Source: Ruminococcaceae bacterium FB2012 (GTDB taxonomy: Bacteria > Bacillota > Clostridia > Oscillospirales > Ruminococcaceae). Taken from it: a stretch of 64,000 nt of DNA. Where the stretch lies: NCBI GenBank assembly GCA_900104495.1, contig FMXS01000010.1:1-64000 (forward strand). Direction: 5' to 3'. Positions 41,024-51,800 of the stretch are shown here, piece after piece. Under the pieces are notes generated by a model. That model was not told where the DNA came from. It was given only the letters and a program-made list of their open reading frames with translations, and did no database searches. A program made the position numbers and the translations under genes. Position 1 is the first letter of the stretch; every line of letters starts with the position of its first letter.

Positions 41024-41593
41024 AAAGGGCGGTTACTGTATTGCTGTAGAAACCGCCCTGTCATTTTGCCTTATAGCATATATCTCTATACACTCTGTCA
41101 CCTTATGGGGTGACCTCACTGCTGTAAACACAGCAGCGCTTTCCTCCGGCATCAGAGAGTTGCTCCCTGATGTTTCAGAGGTGCGGGATATTGTTTGACA
41201 GATAATCCTGCCCCCTCTCGCAAAGGGAACGCTCCGGCGAGTCTGCCGTCCTCGACAGGCTCCATAGGAATCTCACCTCCCGGGCTGCAATACCCGGGTC
41301 GCTTTTTGCGGAAGTACCTTGTATCCCAAGTTTCATGGCCTGCGGAGGTGGCTGCCTCTGCTGAACACGCATATTGCTCGCTCGCTTGATCTGACGTTCT
41401 GTCCATAGACTTGAACGGCTCGATAGGTCCTCGCGTATGCGGTTCACGGCTGACGGGTTCATCGCCCGCCCTCGGGATCTGACGTACCGGAGTGTTGGAT
41501 ATTCGATTGTGAAGCTGTGAGAGCTTTTCTCATTCGAGAACCTTCTCTCACTTGTATAGGGGAAGAAGTCAGCCTTTTTACAACCATATAATT
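41024..41593 (-). ncRNA. Candidate long structured RNA between the MazF and sigma-like genes
   Basis: 570 bp, GC-richer than the neighbours, with a chain of clear hairpins and no convincing gene: GTCACC/GGTGAC (41097-41114), CTGCTGT/ACAGCAG (41119-41136), CATCAG/CTGATG (41150-41172), CCCGGG/CCCGGG (41279-41298), and a nested pair GTGAGAG/CTCTCAC around TTCTC/GAGAA (41517-41551). A further stem, GGGCGGTT / AACCGCCC, lies at 41026-41058. The strand is taken from the flanking genes. It could be a leader of the MazF-helicase unit or a free RNA. A small frame near 41150-41270 with GGGAGGTGAG is possible. Confidence 0.4.
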
Positions 41594-42019
41594 TTACTTT
41601 TCCAATAGTTTGTGAATGTTTGCCAAAATGCGCTTCTTCTTTTTGTGTATATTTTGCTGAGATGTAGCGAGCAACTTGGCACATTCCTGTTCGGTATATT
41701 CACAGAAATATATCAGATGTATCAGCTTTCTGTCCGAGGATTTCAGCTTTGATAAAGCTGCTCTTAAATCGTACAGGGCAGGGACGGCGGTCATTTCGCT
41801 GTCGTTTACGAACTCACGGAAGTTTTCATACCAGTCGCCCTCACCGCCTTTGAGCATGGAAAACTGTATTTCATGCTCATAGAACGTTTCGTTGTTATCA
41901 TGGATATTCCACTCCGTTCTCATATAAGCCTCATATACTTTGGCTGTGACATCCACATAGACTGTCTTTCCTGAGATAGTGTCATAGATCCTGAGTGTCT
42001 TGCTTTCTGCTGTTTTCAT
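41594..42019 (-). CDS. Sigma-70-like transcription factor of the mobile element
   Basis: A 141-residue protein starting MKTAESKTLRIYDTISGKTV, with AGAAAGGAC upstream; codons before it have no start signal. The C-terminal 60 residues, LRAALSKLKSSDRKLIHLIY followed by FCEYTEQECAKLLATSQQNI and HKKKKRILANI, are a typical sigma region 4 helix-turn-helix. The N-terminal part is not region 2. Small region-4 proteins like this occur on Firmicute conjugative elements and probably control element genes. The candidate structured RNA follows directly downstream. Confidence 0.75.
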   Translation of the reverse strand: MKTAESKTLRIYDTISGKTVYVDVTAKVYEAYMRTEWNIHDNNETFYEHEIQFSMLKGGEGDWYENFREFVNDSEMTAVPALYDLRAALSKLKSSDRKLIHLIYFCEYTEQECAKLLATSQQNIHKKKKRILANIHKLLEK

Positions 42020-42448
42020 GATAGTGTCCTTTCTGCGGACACACATACCGACAGGTGTTCGGGGACACCGTTCCAAAACAGCAAAAGGACGCGCACTGGC
42101 AGCGGTGTCCAACGGCATTCCTGTTAGCGGTCTTAGTGTAAACCACATCGGTCGGTCATAGGAATGTCTGAACATCAACTGCCGGTACGCGTCCCGGCTT
42201 GATATATTTTTTCAGGCTTTAGGGTGTTTCCCTTGCCTGTGAGTATAGCTTAACACATTATGAAACAAATGAGAAGGTAAAGTTTTTACCTCTGAAATCG
42301 CTCAAACCGCGCATTTGTGATGACGAAATGATTATTATGGAAGCATCAGCGCTCTGCAATCCACGCAGAATAGGGATGAAATCGGGGAAGTAAAGTTTTT
42401 ACCTGTAATTTCATAAAAAATCTTGTAAAAAATCTGTGAATGAAAAAA
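42020..42448 (-). other. Long leader or intergenic region upstream of the sigma-like gene
   Basis: About 430 bp without a credible gene. It holds a GGTGT/ACACC hairpin near 42053-42068 and a GCCGG/CCGGC hairpin near 42181-42198. The phrase GTAAAGTTTTTACCT occurs twice (near 42279 and 42391) and is itself a partial palindrome, so it could be a regulator site. No clear promoter was identified. Confidence 0.3.
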
Positions 42449-42480
42449 GGCTGCCGAGTCTTTTACGACCCGACAGCCTT
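42449..42480 (-). terminator. Terminator of the ImmA-type gene
   Basis: Stem AAAGGCTGTCGGGTC / GACTCGGCAGCCTTT followed by TTTTTTC on the minus strand. Confidence 0.8.
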
Positions 42481-42491
42481 TGATGCAGTAT

Positions 42492-44552
42492 TCAATTTGC
42501 TTTTTGAATGAATATGTCCTCTCCAAGCCCTGCTATGAGCTTGGTCAGCGGCTCAGCGCCCCATTCTATCAGCTTGCGGTTGATCTCTCCAACGGTATAA
42601 TTTGTCTGTGTCCATTCAGCGAGCGCATATTTATACACTTCCATATCCACCGTATCAGTAAACTTCGCAGGACTGCGGTTGATATATATCCAGCATATCT
42701 CCAACGGCAGATGCAAGGCAAAGCAAACAGCGAGAACGGCTTCCAGCTTGAATTTGTTGCTTGGATTGTTTCTCATATTTACTATGGTCTCAATGGACAG
42801 CCCAGTTTCAGCTGACAGACGTTCAACCGAGTATGCTTTTTCGTTCATCAGTTCAACGGTCATCTCGTTAAATGATTTCTGAAACAGATGTCTTTCCTTG
42901 ATCTGCTGCTCAAATTCCTTACGCTTCGCTATACCGTCGGCAGAAACAAGAGATCTGCCGTTTTTGTCAACGAAGACGATCTTCTTTTTCGGAGCCTCTC
43001 CCTTGCGGAGAATGCCGTTCACAAACCTTGTGACGGCGCTGTTCTCGTATCTTATTCCGAATACCAGACAGCACTCACTCATGTGCTGACGGGCATACGG
43101 TGTCAGATGCTTCTTTCCTTCGTGGTCAACAGCAATATATCTGCTGTCCCGCAGGCAGTAGTGACCTTCAATATATTCGTAGGCTCCGGTATCAATGAGC
43201 CGCCTGAATTTCTCATTACTGATATATTCGGCTATTGCGTCTTTTTCATCAACGGTGTAGGTCTCGTTCTTTGAGAGGTCGGAAATATAGCTTGGAATCC
43301 GCTGACCGTTTATATATCTCGATATTCCTCTTACGGCGGTATAGCCGAAGTCATAAAGTCTGCTTCGGGCTATGGTTTTGGTGGTGCCGAAATATGAGGC
43401 CATGTCAGCGATAAGGCGGTTCATATTTTCAAGGGACTGTTCGCCGCCGTAGCTCTCCAGCAGATACTCGGCTCTTGACTTACCGGGCTTTTCCTGTATC
43501 AGCAGAAACCCGGGCAGCTTGTTTGCCTGAAGCTCCAGTATATCTATCGGCGACCATTTCTCAGAGCGTTCAAGTTCCTTCTGCTCATAGTTCCGCTTGC
43601 AGAGATATGAACCGTATCTGTCGCCGCACATCATCTGCAGCATGAAGAAATAGTAGCCGGTGCGGTGATGCGTACCCTCATGGGCGGCGGTGGAATTGAT
43701 TATTCCTCTGTTATTGCAGCCCTTGAGGTTCAGCACAACAGTTCCCGGGTTTACATTGACTCTTTCAATCTTATCTTCTTCGTAGTCATAAATATCTGCC
43801 TTGCCGAAGCTGAAGAAGTATTCGCCCAGCACACCCTGTTCGGGGAAGGAGCCCACATAGACTTGGAGCCCCATGTCGCAGATCCAGTCGATGGCACTGA
43901 AAGCATTGGGAGAATCAAGAAATCGGGGCATATCCTCCTTGATGATCTTCCGTGCGAGCTTTTCATAGTCCTCGGTAGAGGTAAGGACTGGAAGCAGGTA
44001 CTTATTGAGTCTTATTGCTTCGGGGTACATATTGTATATTCCGTTACCGTGTCCCATGATCGCACCCACAAACCTGCAGGTAAGCTCACAGGGGCTGAGG
44101 TTGAAAGAATAGCGTAAGCGAAACTCGGTCCTGACGGTATAGGTGTTTTTCATACCGACCATATATGTATGCGCCTCATGAACGATCAGCCTTGCGTTGA
44201 AGGCGATATCCACAAGGAAATCTTCTACAGGCTGTCCGAACACCGATTCGGGGTGAAGCAGCTTCATTCCGTCCACTGTATAGTTCACGATCTCCCAATC
44301 GGAATCTGATTTTTTGAGTGACCGCAATATGCTTTCGTCCGTCAGGACGGCTATATCAAGGTCTGCTCGGAAGTCCCGGCGGAAGACCTTTGTTATTACA
44401 TCGATTACCGTATACGGCTTTGCCGTTTCGTCTACTCTTTCGGCATACAGAGCCTCTCGCTCCTGTTCGCTCATTGTCAGCATTTTCACAGGATCGTATG
44501 CATACGGGCTGCGGATAATAGGTTCTTCTCTCAATTCAATAACCCCCTCCAA
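42492..44552 (-). CDS. ImmA/IrrE-type metallopeptidase with C-terminal helix-turn-helix
   Basis: A 686-residue protein. The zinc motif AAHEGTHHRTGYYF near residue 290 and the downstream glutamate in IDILELQANKLPGFLLI match the ImmA/IrrE (HExxH, then ExxAN) family. The HEGTH spacing is intact. The N-terminal 270 residues are an unrecognised extension. The last 130 residues include AYSVERLSAETGLSIETIVN, a helix-turn-helix. ImmA proteases relieve repression by cleaving an element repressor. An S24-type repressor gene lies divergently 349 bp away, which makes a classical switch pair. It is much longer than ImmA (about 150 residues). Confidence 0.8.
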   Translation of the reverse strand: MEGVIELREEPIIRSPYAYDPVKMLTMSEQEREALYAERVDETAKPYTVIDVITKVFRRDFRADLDIAVLTDESILRSLKKSDSDWEIVNYTVDGMKLLHPESVFGQPVEDFLVDIAFNARLIVHEAHTYMVGMKNTYTVRTEFRLRYSFNLSPCELTCRFVGAIMGHGNGIYNMYPEAIRLNKYLLPVLTSTEDYEKLARKIIKEDMPRFLDSPNAFSAIDWICDMGLQVYVGSFPEQGVLGEYFFSFGKADIYDYEEDKIERVNVNPGTVVLNLKGCNNRGIINSTAAHEGTHHRTGYYFFMLQMMCGDRYGSYLCKRNYEQKELERSEKWSPIDILELQANKLPGFLLIQEKPGKSRAEYLLESYGGEQSLENMNRLIADMASYFGTTKTIARSRLYDFGYTAVRGISRYINGQRIPSYISDLSKNETYTVDEKDAIAEYISNEKFRRLIDTGAYEYIEGHYCLRDSRYIAVDHEGKKHLTPYARQHMSECCLVFGIRYENSAVTRFVNGILRKGEAPKKKIVFVDKNGRSLVSADGIAKRKEFEQQIKERHLFQKSFNEMTVELMNEKAYSVERLSAETGLSIETIVNMRNNPSNKFKLEAVLAVCFALHLPLEICWIYINRSPAKFTDTVDMEVYKYALAEWTQTNYTVGEINRKLIEWGAEPLTKLIAGLGEDIFIQKAN

Positions 44553-44668
44553 AGGTCAATTGTTGTTTTATTCTCCTGATGACAATAAAGACCTCCACAG
44601 CGCCGGCAGAGAACTCCGCAACGGGAAACGAAGTATCCTTTGTCGGCGGTCTTTATCCGTCTGAATAT

Positions 44669-44697
44669 ATTATATCACAAATATTCTGATTTGTAAA
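44669..44697 (-). promoter_or_regulatory. Promoter of the ImmA-type gene
   Basis: TTTACA at 44692-44697, a 17-bp spacer and TATAAT at 44669-44674, with a leader of about 110 bases. Confidence 0.65.
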
Positions 44698-44707
44698 TAT
44701 GAGAATT

Positions 44708-44720
44708 GTATTGACAATAC
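44708..44720. promoter_or_regulatory. Palindromic operator candidate
   Basis: GTATTGACAATAC is a perfect 6-bp palindrome about one central base. It overlaps the -35 of the repressor promoter and lies 11 bp from the -35 of the divergent ImmA-type gene. It is well placed for repressor binding to both. Confidence 0.5.
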
Positions 44721-44739
44721 AAGTATTTTGTGCTATACT
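44711..44739 (+). promoter_or_regulatory. Promoter of the S24 repressor gene
   Basis: TTGACA at 44711-44716, a 17-bp spacer and TATACT at 44734-44739. A leader of about 155 bases follows before the ATG at 44901. Confidence 0.75.
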
Positions 44740-44900
44740 TATATACAGAGAGGGCAGGATATTTGGAAAGGGCGCAAAAAGGCACTTTTCAATTTGCAGG
44801 CTTTAAGCGAATTTGTTGTATCTACCAAAAAATCGTATTAAATTTCGTAGGCTTGCACAAACATACGTTCTGCTGCTGTGATGTCGAAAGGAGCGTTTTT

Positions 44901-45752
44901 ATGGCTCAAAAAAACAAGAATTCCGAACCCGAGAGAAGCAAGATCATCAAAGTAGGAACATCGCGGGGAAGCGGTGAAAAGGAGCTTTCGGTGATCGCCC
45001 GGAACATAAAAAAATACCGCACGGAGTGCGGTATCGAGCAGAAGGAGCTTGCGAGACGGCTCGGCGTTATACCGAGCAATGTCAGCAACTGGGAACTTGG
45101 TTATGCGAAGCCGAATCCCGATCTTTACCATGCTATCTGCACTGCACTGGGGATAACACTTTACGAGCTTTTTGATATTGACGATCCTACGGTGCGGTTC
45201 ACGGCAAGAGAGCAGGAGCTTCTGCGCAAGTACCGTGAGATGTCCGAGGGACACAAGTATGCTGTTGACAAGCTTGTGGATGCGCTCACGCTTTCCGAGG
45301 TCATGGATGACCGACCGGAGATCACAGAACTTATCTATTTCAGCAAAACGCTTGCGGCAGGAATCGGAGATCCGCTTGAATTTGAGGACGAGGGGACACC
45401 TATTTTCCTGTATTCCTCGGAGCAGGTCAACAATGCGGACTATGTGTTTTCTGTCAGCGGCGACAGTATGGAGCCGGAGTATCACAATGAGGACATGGTG
45501 CTTGTCAAGAGCATGGGGAACTGCACTGTGAAGTACGGCGATGTTTGTGCGTTTATAAACGGGAACAGGACTTACATAAAAGAGTATCAGAAAGACGGAC
45601 TGCACTCGTTCAATCCCAATTATCCACTGATGACCTTTACTGAGGATGATGCTGTTTTCTGCATCGGCAAGGTTGTAGGCATCCTTGATCAGGACAGCGA
45701 TATTGCCAAGGCTAAGGATGTGGAGAGATATCTGGCGGAACGGGAAGAGTGA
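44901..45752 (+). CDS. XRE-family repressor with S24 (LexA/CI-like) autopeptidase domain
   Basis: A 283-residue protein starting MAQKNKNSEPERSK, with GAAAGGAGCG upstream; the frame is open earlier but has no start signal. The helix-turn-helix is IARNIKKYRTECGIEQKELA followed by RRLGVIPSNVSNWELG (about residues 32-70). The peptidase domain has SVSGDSMEPEYHNEDMVLV with the nucleophile near residue 188 and YIKEYQKDG with the lysine near 228. Such proteins keep integrated elements silent and cleave themselves after DNA damage. The divergent ImmA-type protease may act on it. A terminator follows. Confidence 0.9.
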   Translation: MAQKNKNSEPERSKIIKVGTSRGSGEKELSVIARNIKKYRTECGIEQKELARRLGVIPSNVSNWELGYAKPNPDLYHAICTALGITLYELFDIDDPTVRFTAREQELLRKYREMSEGHKYAVDKLVDALTLSEVMDDRPEITELIYFSKTLAAGIGDPLEFEDEGTPIFLYSSEQVNNADYVFSVSGDSMEPEYHNEDMVLVKSMGNCTVKYGDVCAFINGNRTYIKEYQKDGLHSFNPNYPLMTFTEDDAVFCIGKVVGILDQDSDIAKAKDVERYLAEREE

Positions 45753-45776
45753 CGGCGGACGGACATAGATGAAACA

Positions 45777-45818
45777 AAGCCATGAGCACGAGGGGCTCAT
45801 GGCTTTGCATTTTTTGAT
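45777..45818 (+). terminator. Terminator of the repressor gene
   Basis: Stem AAAGCCATGAGC / GCTCATGGCTTT followed by GCATTTTTTG. It lies between convergent genes, with the giant gene ending at 45835. Confidence 0.8.
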
Positions 45819-45834
45819 AAAATGATTTCTTCAA

Positions 45835-48800
45835 TTAGGATACTACCTCTACTACAGTAGGATCAAGTTTTGCATTTGTGTAAACAATATACTGTGATGC
45901 TTGGCTATTTGAAGGTCCACCCAACAGTTCAACAGTTAACTGTATTCTGTAGTTTGCATATTCTTTCTTTAAGAAAGCGGAGTCTTTCAGTATTTCACAA
46001 CCAAAATTGGTAGTGAAAATTGCATCTTTATCGATTCCGTCAAGATATAAAGGTCTTGAATATACATATTTTTGAATACTGTTTCCGTTATCTGTTACAG
46101 TTATCACTTGTCGAGTCAAGTTTTCTTGATTGTTTCCAACTTCAGGATCGACCAATGATATGCTATCAGCTTTAAGATAATCAGGAATATTTACCAACTG
46201 ATATGTTGTTAGACCATTTATAGTTGTCTTTCTATAAAGCTCAAGCGTGTATTTAATGTAAGTTGCTTCTTCGTAATCCTTTACATCGTTTGCGTTATAC
46301 ACGGATTTTCCATGCAATATATTTGTGTAAGGAAAATGATTGTTTACGCCAAGTCTGCTATAGTTTTTGGTGTTAAACCCAATCTCTTCATCATCAAGTT
46401 CATCAACTGCATCAAATGAGAATTGAGCGCTATTCTCGTCTGTAGTATAATAGAACGGATTTACAGGATCCTGCTTGGCAAACATTTTTGAATAAGGCAA
46501 ATCCTTTGTTTGATAAGCAATGTTGGAACGAACTGCTCCTCTTACACCAATACCATCTGCGCCTTCTGCATTAGGCGGGAATTCATCATTAAAACCGTCA
46601 AATGTCATTTCAGCAACACCTGTAATTGTAACGGTATAGTTACTAACCAATTCTGATTTGATGTCACCGGTTGTACATTGAATATAATTGATTTCTCTTA
46701 TGATTCCATCACTGCCAATGTTTTGTTCTTCACCGTCATTAATCTTATAAGTTGCAGTAATGTTACTCTTGTTAATGCCTTCTATGATATCGGTGGGCTG
46801 AGAGGTTGCTGAATCCTGACGAATCATCTGAATATTGAAGGAATGATAAAGGCTAATTGAGGGATCATTAAGAGTTGTAGCAAAGTAGCTTGCTTGTGTA
46901 TGGTCTTCGTTATCAATAAGGCTTATTGTAGCAACAGTTGTTGTAATAATCTTCTTGTTTGCAGCAGATATTTCTTGGCTGTTTTGCTCAGAAGCAACTG
47001 TTAAACTATCAACTGTATGCTGATAAAAATCTCCAATAATCAATGCAGAATTAAGTTTACTCGTTACTGTTGCGCGAATCGTATTACCTGATGCCGGACT
47101 TCCGCTTGTGTCTACTGCACCCAGCATACCAGAAGGTTGTATCTGAACAACATCTGCTTGACCTTCAGTTTTTGGAACATAAAGGCTCAGATAGTATTCT
47201 TCATTTAATGCTTCAGTAACAGTCAAGTCAAATGCTCCTGTACTGCTATCATTATATTTAAAATATCTGTCTGCGTTGTTAACAAGAAAATGCTGTGCGC
47301 CCTCTGTACCTTCAGCAACCTCATCATAAGTGCCTTTTCCAGCTGAGTTGGTTACAGGGGTAATTTTATTATTCTCAAGCAAAGAATAAAGTGATTGTTC
47401 AGTAAAATTGTTTCCGCTTACACCCAGGCGTTTGGTGAACACAGAAAAATCAATTTCACGGGTATCACCCACAAGGCTGAAACTACCTGCTGTTGAATAG
47501 TAAGCTTTGTCTTTATTATTGTTCGGATCGATTAAAACCATTTTTGTGTCATTAGGAATATTGTTTTCTCGTGTCCAAACTATGCTGACCTTCTTATCAT
47601 GGTTCCAATTCAAAGCGCCTAATTTCAGCAGTTCGTTTACCTCGCTGACCGGATAGCTAAAGCGGATATACGTTGTAGTCCAAACATCCATACTGTCAAC
47701 AATAGTTGTCGGGATATTAGCATTTTTGCCGCTTGCAATCTCCGAGCTGATTTTTGAGGTATAATTGCTTGCCTTGTATTCAGAGCCAGAAATACTTGCA
47801 GCCGAGAATTCTATGTTTACTGTTTTCTTTGTTAAAACAGGAACATAGAGGTGATATGCAATCCGCTTATCGGAATCATTGGATGCTGTATCGGTCGGAT
47901 CTAAAAATTGAACATCTATCAGTGTAAACCGATCATCACTCTTTGAATCTGCGTTAGCAAGGCTCATTTGGTAATAACCATTGACAAACTTTTCACCTAT
48001 AGTTGTGTTTGTAACATTAGCAGTTCCATCCTTTATCAAACCAGGGGTACCTGAAATAATCTTGAATTTGCTTAATGTAGCATCATACTGACACGGTGAT
48101 ACAACAATTCTGTATTTTCCGGAATTGTCTGCCATATAATGTGAACTCGTATTAGTCATAAGGCGAATATAGTTGTCAATGAAATCAGTGGTCTGCTCAG
48201 GATCATTGGCATCATTTATCACCAAAAGCGTGAAATCATCAACACCCGGTTTTGCACCCATTTCAGTATTCCAAGTTGACACTTTAAAATTACTTGAATC
48301 CTTTGTCTGCTTAAAATAACTCTCCAAGCTTACAGTTGTGCTGGCACTAGGTACCGTGGAACCCGTCATAGACAGTATATATGCTCTGTTTGATGGCGAT
48401 GATGCCGAATAATCAGCATATATACGTGCCGCTGCGGATTTAGCAGATGAATAATTATCATAACCTGATAGTTTATCAGCAAGCTGATAGGCCGCATCAC
48501 TTGAGATATATTCGGGAGTGCCTCCTGTTCCGCCGGTGCCCATTGAACTTGAAGGATTGATTGTCAGATACGGTGCCTCATTCTGATCTGTGACATTTCC
48601 ACCACCAGTGTTTTTTCCAAACGTGGAAATATTCTCGGTGTTTTTGGAACTTGTTAGGCTTTGTCCTGTATAGTCGGAGAAAACTAAGAAGCTGTTTGAA
48701 CCATTTGATTTTATATCATAAACAGGTATCTTTGATACATCTGTGTGGTATTTTGCAACAGCTATAAACTTGATTGTCTGAGAACTTGCATTACCAACAA

Positions 48801-51800
48801 AAGCGCCTGCACCTGATGTGTTATCTGTTCCATCAGATTTGTTGAAATTCACATTTTCAATTTTCATATTATATCCATTTAAATTTTGATCTGAATAACC
48901 AACAAATCCACCAGCATTACCATAACTTACGATATCGCAATCCTTGACATAAACATTTTTGATGTTCATCGGCTTTTGAGTTTTATAGCCTATCATTCCT
49001 CCAACATTGTAACCTTGAACTTTATATCCGGAAATATAACTGTCTTGTATGATACTGATATTATGTTCTATGTTTAATTTTGTTGAAAAACGCGCAACAA
49101 ATCCACCTACATAGTTTACATCAAGAGAAGTTCCATTTCCGTAAGCACGAATTTCCGGCTTTGTATCTCCGGTGCCAATTATTGAGCAATCAGAAATGTA
49201 AATATACATTGGCGACCAATCTACGTTATTACATCTGCCATAGAATCCAGCTGCACTATTTAAAGCTCTGACTGATATATTTTCTAATGTGCAATTTTCA
49301 ATATACACTGATTGTGATAAACAATTTGCTAAATTATAATTTTTGTTATAAGTATCATACTTGTCTATTGCTTGGGCATACCCAATAAAGCCCGCTGCAT
49401 TGGCAACATTTGATGCTCCTACAACCGAGTTGGAGTTTGCAGCCCTAAGCTTGATGTTCTTGATTTCAGCACCTGTACCAGAATATCCGATTAGCCCACC
49501 AACATTACATCTTGTCTCGCTTCCAGTATAATGAGTAGACACTTTAGATACGAAAATGTCAGCTTTTTCTATTTCAGGAGTTTCACTGTTATCACCATCA
49601 ATATAAGGTCTGCACATGAATGTCATTCCTACAAAGCTACCTACTCCATGACGTAAGCTTTTGTCAGAAGATTTTCCATAATAACCACCAGTTACTTCAA
49701 CTCCGCTTGATGTAGAATTACAATTAACTATCTTCATTTCTTTGGCGCTTTTAAGAGCATCAAGGCCTATGAGTCCTCCGCACGAATATGCACCTGAAAT
49801 TGTTAGTCCGTCGAATATTATGTTTTTAAAGTTTAAGTCAGAGACATTGCCTCCTGCTGATTTATCATTTGTAATTCTTTTTCCTACAACCCCGCCGATG
49901 CAAAACAATTGACTCTGATCATTGTTTCCAGTTATATCGGTGCCATCTTTATTATAAACTATTTCATTAATAGACCCTTTTAGTTTAATATTTTGAAATT
50001 GATATGGATTATTCGTAGCATCGTATTTTACGTTTACAGAATCAAACAGTCCAAGCCCTAGGAGTTTGTGAAGATTCTGATCATGACCATAGTTAGTTGA
50101 ATCTAAAACTTCACCTTCATAGGCTGTGGTAGTAGATTTGTTTTCTTGATGGTAATAGTTTTCAGCATCACGTCCATATCTGCTTTCTAACATCGAAAGC
50201 TTGATTTTATTGTCATTGCCATTAAATGTTGCCACTTTCATACTGTAGATAACTGCTTTATTGCCCATACATCCGATTCCACGGAAACTCGTATAGACTG
50301 TCATATCAAAAGTTGGATCTTCATCTTCCTCATCTTTTCCAAGTGTGATATTCCAGTATTTTGAAGATCCACCATTTGTTATTGTTCTTGCTGGATATGT
50401 ATCGGAAGATGCCTTGGTATAAGCAAAAATGATATATGGAATAGCGGTTTTTCTTGTTGCATCAACTGCATTGGCAACATCGTTCTTGGCTTTGCTGTTA
50501 TAATCAGATACTTCTGTCTTATCGGTATACATCACCTTAGTCACTACTTCGGATTCCTCTCCGGTGTCCGGATCGGTCACAGTTTCGGTAACTGTTTTCT
50601 TTGCACCGACATAATCATAAGTGCCAAGATGATTGGTTCCGCAGAAATAACTGTTTCCGCTGTTGATTCCATATGACTGGGAAACGCCGTAGTCTCCGGT
50701 AGCACTTGCAGCTGTTCCTGCTGTGGACTGAGTAATTAAAGACATAACGAACAAAGCCTGTGCATTCGGAACACTTATAGCGCTTCCGCTTACAGTAAGC
50801 TTATCATCGTCATTTGAAGGAACAGTAATACTGTCAATGGTATAGTGCTTATTTGTATTGTTCAGCGTTGATGAACTCTCATTAACTGCATAACCATTGA
50901 TCACTCTGCCAACATATGGATTTGCATAAATTGTTGCATAATGATCTGCTGCAAGTGCATTAGTTTCAAGATCATTATCATAAACAGTGAATCCGGTTAC
51001 AGTATTTGTTCCACGGAAAATCAAACCACCGTTAACGATAGCTCCAACAACTCCGCCTACAGCAACAAGCTGCTTGTTATTTCCACTAACCTTAATTGGA
51101 CGGCTTGCATTATATGTTACAGTGACACCGTCAACGATATTGTCACCGCCCATGATCTCACCAAAAATACCGCCATAGTATTTTGCTGTCTTATTGCCAC
51201 TGCTTGTATCAGTAATATCCCTAAAGCTGTATGTATAGTCAGCTCCTTTCGTCCCACCACCAGCGTTTGCTTGAGCTATTTCAATAGGAGTGACTGTGCT
51301 TGTAGAGTTACTGATAACAAAATTCAAGTTTTTGATTACTGTACCATTACTGATATAGATAAATGGGTTTGCAGAATAGTTTGTAATAGTCGGATACTGA
51401 TCATTAGCTTTCTTCTGACCGACAATTACACCGTGAAATACCGTTTTACCGGTTTCAGAAGCACCACCTTTTCCAATTCCCGGAAATTCGGCTGGCAATA
51501 CCATATCATTGGTTATCATATAGTACGCTCCTGCAAGATATTCACGAGCATTAGCACCTGTCCATGTTGAGATTGCTGATGTATCACTGTTATCATGTTT
51601 CGTGTAATTATTTGATGAATTCTTATCGTAAAGCGAGTCACCTGTTGCTGTTTCATGCCAAGTGGAATTTAATGCATTAGGCAAACGAACTGTATCAAGC
51701 ATTGAAGATGTTCCGTTATTAATGTATTCAGCAACCTTTTTCAACAGCTTCGCGGAATCAATTACATAAGGATCGTTATAGGTTCCACATCCGACAGTTA

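Noticed and set aside
41175..41684. Open frame of 169 codons on the minus strand
   Set aside because: It runs across several perfect hairpins and into the sigma-like gene, has no ribosome site and no family features. The region is better read as structured RNA.
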